A DNA stretch of 64,000 nt, taken from positions 1,054,001 through 1,118,000 of the forward strand of contig JACAXG010000202.1 in assembly GCA_018881555.1 (NCBI GenBank), read 5' to 3'. Below the pieces are notes generated by a model. The model was not told where the DNA came from. It ran no database searches and saw only the letters and a program-made list of their open reading frames with translations. A program made the translations under genes and the position numbers. The stretch comes from Amblyornis subalaris. Its lineage: Eukaryota > Chordata > Aves > Passeriformes > Ptilonorhynchidae. This document shows, one piece after another, positions 40,479 to 49,800 of this stretch; the first letter of the stretch is position 1; each line of letters begins with the position of its first letter.

Positions 40479-40553
40479 GAGTTTGAAGATGCAAGACTGA
40501 TAATGAGGACAGAAGACTCTCCTTAAAGAAGTGTACAACGTGTAGTCTTGGTC
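40479..40553 (+). promoter_or_regulatory. SNN: SNN exon 2 leader with two uORFs
   Basis: A good acceptor (pyrimidine-rich tract then CCCTGCAG, ending at 40478) opens exon 2. Within the 75-nt leader are two tiny upstream ORFs that end before the main start: 40489-40500 (three codons then stop) and 40503-40526 (seven codons then stop). The second stops 27 nt before the stannin ATG. Such uORFs commonly lower translation or tune re-initiation, and an effect here is inferred. Confidence 0.6.
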
Positions 40554-40817
40554 ATGTCTATCACGGATCACAGCCCCACCACCGGAGTGGTGACTGTAAT
40601 CGTTACCCTGATCGCTATTGCAGCTCTGGGAGCCCTGATCCTGGGCTGCTGGTGCTACCTGCGGCTGCAGAAGATCAGCCAGTCTGAGGATGAGGAAAGC
40701 ATTGTGGGTGAAGGAGAAACCAAAGAGCCCTTTCTGCTGGTGCAGTACTCTGCAAAAGGACCCTGCGTGGAGAGGAAAGCTAAGCTAACTCCAAACGGCC
40801 CAGAAGTACACAGCTAA
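40554..40817 (+). CDS. SNN: Stannin
   Basis: This is a complete 87-residue single-exon coding region for stannin, a small mitochondrial/ER membrane protein implicated in sensitivity to organotins such as trimethyltin. Residues 1-9 form a short lumenal or intermembrane N-terminus, about 10-33 a single transmembrane helix, and 32-34 the Cys-Trp-Cys pair that binds and dealkylates organotin. After a basic linker (about 36-47) comes a cytosolic amphipathic region with FLLVQYSAKGPCVERKAKL (60-78). The ATG at 40554 was chosen because it gives the conserved MSI start, with G at -3. The longer frame begins at a TTG two codons earlier. From memory, human stannin has 88 residues. Relative to it this copy lacks the Met before TPNGPEV and has Thr at position 18 inside the helix (Ile in human), plus Thr4, Lys40, Glu53 and a final Ser. 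Identity is otherwise near complete, so the call is secure. Confidence 0.98.
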   Translation: MSITDHSPTTGVVTVIVTLIAIAALGALILGCWCYLRLQKISQSEDEESIVGEGETKEPFLLVQYSAKGPCVERKAKLTPNGPEVHS

Positions 40818-41174
40818 CTTGGAGCAACACCTGCAGATGGACTATACTCATGACATGTGCAACCAGCAGCAGCATCTCTATACAGTGAAGAACCTGGTCA
40901 TGTGCACACTCCTCATCAGAAAACACCCTGATGAGAATTAAATAAGCTTTGTTTGCAATTGCATGCACTGAGAAGTTGCACTTTGCATCGACTGTGTATC
41001 CTAATTCTTCTATGGCAGGAGCTGACTTGCCCGGCATAATGTCCATTGCTGGCAATGGGCACAGGGATATATTGGTGTGAAGAGACTACTGCTGTTTTTT
41101 GTTACTTGAAGGTTTAGCTGAGCCTATTTTGATGGAGCTACTACTGTAATGTGAACTACTTTACAACTGTGAAC

Positions 41175-42306
41175 TGTAAATAGGCTGCCAGAAACTTCTT
41201 GCTTTGTGTTCTGTAGCATATGGGAGTAATATGATGCAACTGTATATAATACACAAGGGGACTCCTGAACCACAACCATGGATGGGACTCCAGACCTTCA
41301 AAACCAAATCTGCAGTTAAAGCTTGCTTCTGCTACTAGATTGAGNGTGCAGCCATTAAGTTAGAACTCCCACTTTTAACAGTTTACTGGATTGATGCAGA
41401 GTACTTTATTTGAAANGAAGGGATAAGCCTTCAGTAATACACCGAGCCGAGGGAGGAAACACAGGAGCTACAAGAAAGGAAGCGAGTTCCTTTCGTTGCA
41501 GCTATGTTGGTTTAGCTTTTGGCTGCTAGAACTGGGTTCCATATGTAGCTACTGCAAGGAAACTGCCATTTTGATGGACTCCAACCTGGGAACTAATGAT
41601 GGATACTGAACCCTCAGTGAAGGTCCAGAAGGTTTCCAGGAGTTTGAAATGGCAGTAGAGCAAGCTTTTCTCTTTCATAGATCTGTGTGCTGGAACTGCA
41701 GAAGTGGTTACTTAGCAAAACTGGCTTAAGTGCAACAAGTATGAATTTTTCCAAGAACCCCGGTTTGTGTACTTAGCATATAGGGTGTATGTTAACAGCC
41801 TGTTATAAAAACGCATTTTAGTTTACAGTCGGTCAAGTCTAGAATTTAGTTAATGTATCCTGTATATAACTTCTGATTTAACTGTACTACAACAGGAGAA
41901 GTTTCAGTCTTTTCTACTGTTGATAGGGGCAAGGGTTATTGCTGGTCAGTTTGTACAAGTTTTTAGCTAGCAATGGCCAAGTCCTTCCAGATAAAACATT
42001 TCCTGCTCCATGCTAGAGTTCAGCTATAGGAACTGTAAAAATGTATTAAATGGGAAGTTCTGGACCTCAAGGGTTTGGGGGAAGGAGAGGAGACAAATCA
42101 GAGGAGAAGGAACAACACTGAGCAACCAATGGCAGCTTACATATTCTAAAACTCTGTGTAGACACACATGCTTAGAGGCCACTGGCCTGTTTTCTATTAC
42201 TTTATACATGGCCTCCTTTGCATACTGATATTTTTAAACACTTAATTGCCTAGCCTTAATTCAGCTCTAGAGGAAGCATTAGACTTGCTTTTTGTACCTG
42301 TACATA
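41175..42306 (+). promoter_or_regulatory. SNN: Four Pumilio response elements in SNN 3' UTR
   Basis: Exact matches to UGUANAUA occur at 41175-41182 (N=A), 41241-41248 (N=T), 41861-41868 (N=T) and 42299-42306 (N=C). All are on the transcribed strand and before the proximal polyadenylation signal. PUF-family proteins bind this octamer and repress or destabilise mRNAs. Four exact sites in about 1.1 kb is well above chance, so Pumilio control of SNN is a reasonable inference. Confidence 0.6.
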
Positions 42307-42467
42307 TGGAATAACTAAGGCCTAGCAAGCTTGCTTGAGAATTTTAACTATATGCAAGAATGGCCTAGACAAAAAGTCTTGTCCCCTTCTTCTACACTAA
42401 GATGTTGAATTGCATTTTTAGTGCTACATTTGCCTTTTTTTAAATTGAGAGCTGTAATTTGAAGCAA

Positions 42468-42473
42468 AATAAA
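42468..42473 (+). terminator. SNN: Candidate proximal SNN poly(A) signal
   Basis: A canonical AATAAA in the SNN sense orientation, about 1.65 kb after the stop codon. No strong GU-rich element is obvious just downstream, so it may be a weak or alternative site. Confidence 0.4.
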
Positions 42474-43185
42474 TGCTGTCAGCAAAACAGTAGCAAAAAG
42501 CTCCTGCTGTTGCCTCTTCAGTACAACATATGGGGTACAGCCGATAGATGTTCTTACCCTGACACATGCTTTTTTTAAGATACTAGTCTCAAGAGACTTG
42601 CATGAATAGCCAGACCTGTACACTTAAACTGCTGTATTCCAGACTTCTTAAAAGCAAAGAAAAAAGGATTAATTCAGTAAGACTTCTTTTAGTTTTCAGT
42701 AGAGAACAGTTCACACATGGCTCTTTTGGGTTTCAGGACAGTCAGAATACCAGTATACAAAAGTGATACAAAGTGCTGAAGTTGTAGAACAGTTATAGCA
42801 AGATGACCTTGTCCATTCAAGTTTACTGATTACACAGATGAAGTATCTCTATTTTAATTCAGCAAAGAGAATGCAGGGTAAAGGGAAAATTTCAGAAATT
42901 ATGGAGAAGTATAAATCAAAGGTCTAATTTCTCTTCTAGCAGCTGTAAGAGAAAGCCAGTGAAAACTAACTGGTCCTTAGTCAGAGGTGCTTCACACTGC
43001 TGCCCCTGAAAACCAGTATCTTTAATTTAAATGGATAGGTGTTTGTAAGTTAGTGCAATAGTAAAGTGCAGAAAGTGTTTTCCATTCTCCTCTTCTCTTA
43101 AGGTGGGGGTATCTAATAAGTTGTTCAAGCATACAAAAATATTCCATTTGATTTTTCTTTTTCTAGATCACGTGGGGGAGAAGTC

Positions 43186-43191
43186 TTTATT
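43186..43191 (-). terminator. TXNDC11: TXNDC11 poly(A) signal
   Basis: TTTATT on the given strand, which is AATAAA on the minus strand, about 71 nt past the TXNDC11 stop codon. It is the only canonical signal close to the stop. Confidence 0.75.
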
Positions 43192-43204
43192 TACAATGAA
43201 TGTC

Positions 43205-43210
43205 AATAAA
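43205..43210 (+). terminator. SNN: Candidate distal SNN poly(A) signal
   Basis: A canonical AATAAA in SNN orientation, 14 bp from the opposite-strand TXNDC11 signal. Its position agrees with the known length of stannin 3' UTRs (over 2 kb) and with the tail-to-tail arrangement of the two genes. Confidence 0.6.
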
Positions 43211-43261
43211 ATTTGCATAAATACCTACCCAATACTGCATCATTTGACTTTGTGTAAGCAA

Positions 43262-43889
43262 TTATTCTGTCCTATTTCCACTACTGTGCTCTGTCTCTAT
43301 GGTATCAATATTATCAATCTTTTTTTCCTCTAATGTGGCAGTAGCTGTTGAAAGTGATATAGCATTATCTTCAGAAAGTGTTTGCTCCGACTGAAGGGGT
43401 TCTTTAATTTCATCTTTGCTCTGTAGCTTTCCTTCCCTTGATGCCACCAGAATTCTCAGTAAAGCATTCTCTTTAAGGAGGTTTTCTGATGCGTCAGCTA
43501 ATTCTTGAAGCTTTTCAGCCATTTCTAACAATTCTTGATTCTTCTGGTCATATGTGGCCTGTAACTGCTGACTGTGGAGCTGCAGAGTCTTGTGCTGCTT
43601 TTCCAGTGTGTGTTTTTGCTGCTGTAGTCTCTCTTCCTCTCTCCTGGATTCGGAAAGCTGTGCTTCAAGCTGGTCATGGGCCTGATGAAGGGCACTGATT
43701 TCTGATCGTAACTTCTGAATTTCTCTTTCCAAGTGGGAGATGTGTCCCTGCTGTAGAACTGACTCTTTATGTAGGCATTCTCTGGTACAGGGCTCTGATG
43801 AAGAAAGACTTGAGTGATGTAAAATAAATTTCAGGAGATTAGGAAGGTTAACTGAAAAGTCTTCAGGGAACTTCACACTTTGCTCCTTC
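43262..43889 (-). CDS. TXNDC11: TXNDC11 terminal coding exon h
   Basis: 628 nt including the TAA stop. It begins at acceptor TTTCTAG with one base of Arg, then [10 protein letters not shown] and [12 protein letters not shown], which close the thioredoxin domain. Residues from [12 protein letters not shown] to [18 protein letters not shown] form a long heptad-patterned coiled coil. An acidic low-complexity tail ends in NRTE, close to the human ending. The open frame reaches 43939, but the part upstream of 43889 is intron. Confidence 0.96.
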
Positions 43890-46800
43890 CTAGAAAGATA
43901 TAACAAGTTAACAGGAAAATGCCCAGGAAGGTTAAGCAATGATAATTTTATCTAACCATCTGGTATCTTGGTTTTTATCAAGCGTGGTTAGTAAAGCAGC
44001 TAAAAGAAACCTAAACTCACGTAATAAAGATAGAGGACACAGATTTTCTTTTGATGAACCCTTTTACCTGTATTCCAGTCTGGGTGCTGTAAGCATCTCT
44101 GCATGGGCTTATATTTGAGAAAAAAATTCTGTTCAATTTCAGAAAATAGATTTTACTCTTTTAAAAAAAAAAAAAAGTACTATCCTGATCATGGGTTATG
44201 AGTTTGAAGTACATATGGCAGCATGACCGTTGGGCAGGTGTCATCAGAGCATACTGACATTAAGATCTGTAAGTTGAAGGATGAAATTTAAATGTTCCTA
44301 ACTCTACATATATTGTTAGAATTTAAGTCCATATATATAAAGCTACTTGATGGTAAAGGACTGTTTTGAACCTGTATGTTATCCTGGAAGCATTAGTTTA
44401 GTGTGTTACAGCATCTTAAAGGTGTTGCAAGGGAGCAGTTTGCTTTTAAACAGTGAGTCACATTAGTCAGAAGTAAGGCTCTTGTGCTGTCAAAAAAAAA
44501 ATTACTTGTTCCTCTTAGTGCTTTGTCGTTATGTCAGAGGTGATGAAGGAAGCAAACCAAACTAGGTTTTTCTGTTGGTTTTTGTTGGTGTTTTTTCCCC
44601 CCTGAAGCTGTGAATCCTAAGCCCAGCATGTGGAGAAGGTAAGCCCCCTGCTTTCTACAACAGCATACACTGTTACAGCCTGGCAAGAGAGGCCAAGAAC
44701 AGCAACCACCAAATTTCTCCCTCAAGACTACCAAGCACTAAAAGACACCCACAACCTCCAGCTGTGACAAATGTTACAATTAGTGCCCTTTGTGGACCCT
44801 GCATACATATGAGGCTAAATTGTTCTAGTGAGGACTAGACTGGAACTAACTCTTGCTCTTTTCTTCCTGAACCAGTTGCATCTTCAACCTTTCCCTGAGC
44901 ATGTTCCAGTATAACACAAGTTCAGGTCCTCCTGACTACTGCAGTACAGCCACTTCCACACACTCAGTATGTGTAACTGGGAAGCCAGCTAATACTTTAT
45001 CACTTTGTGTCTGCTTTAGCCGTGCCAGTCAGCAGCATATTCTCTCTTTCCTGAGGCAGCCATCAAAACAAAGAGGAAAAGCATAGCTTACTTCCCTTTG
45101 GCTGTCAAATTCATGACTAGAGTAATGGTATGTAGCACGCATTCAGACATGGGTTAATTACAAGAGTGAGCAAAAGGACAGAAAATAAGCCTGAACAAAA
45201 ATTACTGCAAAGCAAGAAAGCCAGATTCAAGTAGAATGCCTAATGCCTCCTGGTGCTCCAGTACAACACATACTGTGGACAACTCTTGTGTCTCCATGTG
45301 TGTGACATGTTCTGTGGAACAGGGGAGTTACTCAGTTACCAATTACATCTCCCTCAAAAATGCCTTCTGTGAAATCCAACTCATTAGCATGTGGGATATA
45401 AAAATGTTTCATTTCATTTACTGAAAACTAGTTATTGTATTTCAGGTAGAAGACAGATACCATACTTTATCAATAATTCAAGAACTTCAATCAGGTAAGG
45501 CTCCTGCTCATCAAGATTAAGCTATTTCTGGAAGGGTAAGCAACATGATTTTTCCTCTCCTGCACACCCCTGGTGATCCACCAAGTTACTCTTGTAATTA
45601 CCATCAGCAGTTTCTCAGCTGACGATCAGCTCATATCCCAGATTAATGAATCATGACATGATTTAGGCAAAAAATAGTCTACACTAAATCAAAACAGGCT
45701 CATTATACTGTGGTAATATTTTACTACATTATCATCCATTCTTACTGATCAAAACCACAGCGTGTATCAAAGAAGCTCAAAGGCTATTTAAAACAAATAG
45801 CAAAACAAAGTATTAACAGCATGCAGTGGAAAGACACTGAGAGCAGAGTTAATTTGCCAAAATTGTCTCATAAGGCAAATGGATAAGAAGCTGCACAGAA
45901 AGCCTTAATATGAGGCACCTTTATATCCAAAATGACTGTATGACTACTCCAGTAGAGCTATGGATACTACAAATACTATCAGATCCTAATTTTCTTGATT
46001 ACCTACATGCAGCAAAATATAAAAAACACTGAAGAGGAAAAGCAGGAGTAAAAGCAATGACTGGAGGTAAAGTACCTTTATGAAACCAGCTGGAACATTA
46101 CAAAAATAATGTTATTAAAAATATTCAATCTGTCCCTCCAGAGACAGTCTAGAGCTGCTATATAGAGACCAAGACAACATGAGTATCTATGAAAAGAGAG
46201 ATGATCACTTGGAAGTTGAGGTGACTCAGAACTGATATATATGAAACAGCTTCTGTACTGGATTAAAACACGAATTTAAAATTGCAAAACTTAAAGGCAG
46301 AGGTTTAAAGATTTTCTGGTAGGTCACTGCCCAGTACCAATAGTCTGAAATCTCACTGGCTGATGGTAAGAGTCCTTGAGGGAGAAGGGTGGAAATCCAT
46401 GACTGTTGGTGGGGTTATTTTGTTGTTTTGCTGGTGGTTTTTTTAAATTAGAATACATATAGAGTAAGAATGCATACATGTAAATCAATTACTGTTTGGC
46501 TTTTTTCTCTAAGACATGTAACCAGATGATTACTGCAGCTTAGTAAAATGGAAGTTAAAAATCCACAGGAAAAAGAATTACATTACCTCCGATGAGGAAA
46601 AAATAAAATGGTTGGGAGATGGTCTGTCATGAATTCCCATGGAAGGTCATTTCGAGTCACATCAATTCTGTCAGGAAAAGACACACTGATGAAAAGAACA
46701 GGCAGATGAACAATCTAGATTTTCTGGTAAAACACCATTTTAGGGATTGGGAAGAAGGAAATTTAAGTATCTGTGAAAGTAAGTCTAAATGTGTTATGCC

Positions 46801-49800
46801 ATAAATACACTGTGCATACGAGTCAGCAGAATTAATTAGCAATATTGAAGATGATAAATCTCAGTTTAACAAATACCTGTAGTTTTTTTCTCTAGAAAAA
46901 TACGTTTAGTATTCCAACTGCTCTCAGCCAGCAATTAATTCCCTGTTGCTCACTGTGTACATACAGTGTACACCTTGTGTACACACTCTCCTTCTGAGAC
47001 AGATATGCCAAACAGTTTCAACATGAAACAAGTTACTTCTATTCATTAATTTGTTCCTCAAGTACATCTCTCTCTTAATATTGTTCCCTGGAGTAGTCTC
47101 GGGAGGAAATTACTTTGCTTCTTCCAAGGACAAGCGCATTCTTAAAGGCACCTTTTTTTCCTAAAGGTCTGTGTAGAAAGGGACACAAGATTTTGTGAAT
47201 GAAACACTTCGTTCAACTGTTATAGTTTTCTTCTGCATTTTAGGGTTTCTTTGATCACAAATAAAAATCTTACTAATTACAAATTATTATAGAACAAACC
47301 AGACAACAATATCAGTAATACTGCTGGGAAAATAATGGAGCAAATCAGAGAACTTCGAAGTCAGGCTAGAGAATGGGTGTAGACTTGAGAATAGCATCAC
47401 ATCTGTGGCAATAAAGCCGTAATTATAAACAGGTGATGAAACTCCAGATTTTTAATAGATTTATTTTTTCTATACATCTCATGCTGCCTCCTGGAGTAAG
47501 TTCAGTCAGAATCATAAAAGACGCAATCCGAGCAGATGTTTTAAGTATTTATGTATTAGCATCAAATACATGAACAAGAATGTTTAGATTGCACTAAAAC
47601 ACTAAAAAACCTGGAAATGCCAAACAAAAACATGTCTTTTTTAGATACAAAAATATATTTTAACATATACATAAAAATATACATTATACACATGTGTATA
47701 TGGATATATTTCTGTAAACTGGTTTTGGCTGGGATAGAGTTAATTTTCTTCATGCTGTTTAAGATTTGTGATGAAAATGGTATTGCTAACAAAGGAATGC
47801 TGGGGTGCTGCTGAAGGGGGCTTCCAAAGGCCACTCGTGTCCCCACTCTGCCCCCATAGTGGATAAGACTGCAGGTGGGGACATCACCAGTAAGCGACTT
47901 GAACTAAGCAAAGAGCTCTTTGGTACCATGTCTGCTCATGCTTCGTGATGAAAGGGACAAGAGGGAGTTCTAGGGAGGTTCCCCATCTTCTCCTCTGGAA
48001 CCACCTGGGCATCAAACTTCCCACAGGACTTGGTGAGTCACTGCCTTTGCATCACTTTGTTTTCTTCTCTCTCTTTTCACTTATCCCTCGATTATGAAAC
48101 AATTTTACTTTTTCATTACTTCCAAGTTTTCTTGGTTTTATTCTTCCTTTCCTCTTCCCCGTCCAACTGGGGATGGAGAGGGAAGTGCATAGGCAGCAGT
48201 GTGGTGCTCAGCTGCCTACCAGGATTAAGCCACAATCATTTTGCCTATCTCAAACAATTTCTCAAATACAGCAATACAGCATATTTGCTACAAATCATCA
48301 GGAAGGCAGGGAAAAGTTATTGATTCACTTCCTGAAATTAGAAAGTTTCAAGGTTAATTGCACAGTTTTAAAGATTAAATTTAATGGAAGTGGGTAATTA
48401 CTGCAGTGAGATTGAAAACCACCAAATTTATACAAAGGAAAACAAAACAATGAGTTCAAAGGGAAATTAAGCAGATGACGTTCACATCCATACTGCAAGA
48501 TTGTAGAGAGAGAAAAAGTAATTATTTTCTAGGCTGATGACCTCAATGATCTTACATTATTCTGGAGAGATAAAATTAGAATATTTTTTACCTGGCCACA
48601 GTGAAATTGTTGGGAGGTAAAAGCCGAGCAAGTTGAATAAAGATGTGATTAAGAGAAGCACAGAATCCACACCACTGTGAATAATAGAGCAGCAAAACAT
48701 TCTGAAAAATGAAATGGAGAAGAGTTTGATTAGCTATTGGACTTAAACTGCAGAAAGGAGAACTAGTTTTCATATCTGAAACTGGGAACTTTTGAAATGT
48801 GAAAGCAAACTTTGTCCTAATAGTAATAAACCTTACTGTAAGTTATTTACTGCTGCCCTCTGACTACCAAGTTAACACACAAAAATTCTTGGTGAATTCT
48901 CTTTCCATGAAGTCAAAATGAAAAGATTATTTAGTTTAGGATCATTCCCTGTAAGTGAAAATGCACCAAACTTTACTGCACTTCCCAAGATTCTTTTGCA
49001 ATCTTAAATTCCTATGTAACTAACACCGACTGTACACTTCATATGAGAGAGGAAAAAATGATGTCTAGACTTCTGCTATTTGCCTCTAACTAGCAAAAAA
49101 GGAGTTTGGGCTGCTCAAAACCAACTGGAGTTGCAGACCTTCACTGCAGACTTGAATGACAATGGATATTAATCCTTACTATCACATATTTTAAAAAATC
49201 AAGGTAATTTAACTCTACTCAGGATGACATCTCTTTTTCATGGCCTGCAACTGGAAAGCTTTTAAATTCTTACAAAATACCATATTTTACATTACAAGTA
49301 AGAAAAGCACATCAATATTAAACAAGACTGAGACCCCCTCCCTTGCACAATTATACACAAGAAAGCTTTTGAGTAACAAGGTTTACCTTTTCACTCAGAA
49401 ACACAGTCTCATGAAATGTGTTAGTAGTCACTTCAGTGATCACGTGCTGTTCATGAAAACGGACTGAAGGGTCATCAACCAGATGCCTTTTCAAGGGACT
49501 GTAGAGAACACTGAAATTTTTAATGAAGTTCTCTGAAATGAAATTGATACATAACAGAGTTATTTCAGTTTCACAGAGGCGATTTTGGCAGTTTTTGCTT
49601 TGGAATTCAGAAGAACTTACAGAGAAAATACAAACTCAAACCTGGTTTCATGTCATTAATTTCTAGCAGTTTGGTATCCACTTGAGTAACCACAACTGAT
49701 GTGAAAACAAGATAAAGTTTCACTGTTTTTTTTTATTTTGCTTGTTACAGTCTTGTCACTTGCTACACCAGTCTCTAATATTGCATCAATGTGCTATAAT

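Larger units (their letters stand above)
40818..43230 (+). other. SNN: SNN 3' UTR
   Basis: A long non-coding stretch follows the stannin stop and runs to a likely cleavage site just after the AATAAA at 43205. Stannin mRNAs are known to have a tiny coding region and a 3' UTR of over 2 kb, which fits. An earlier AATAAA at 42468 could give a shorter form. Four UGUANAUA motifs and a TTGCACTTT (40976-40984, overlapping miR-130/301 and miR-17 type seed matches) are present. The distal 60-70 nt overlap the TXNDC11 3' UTR on the other strand. Confidence 0.7.
43165..43261 (-). other. TXNDC11: TXNDC11 3' UTR
   Basis: A short 3' UTR lies between the TAA stop (43262-43264) and a probable cleavage point 10-25 nt beyond the minus-strand AATAAA at 43186-43191. 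At about 0.1 kb it is very short. It is overlapped by the end of the convergent SNN transcript. Confidence 0.6.

Noticed and set aside
40548..40553. Two extra N-terminal codons (TTG GTC) before the stannin ATG
   Set aside because: TTG is not a plausible start here, and the family begins with Met-Ser-Ile at 40554.
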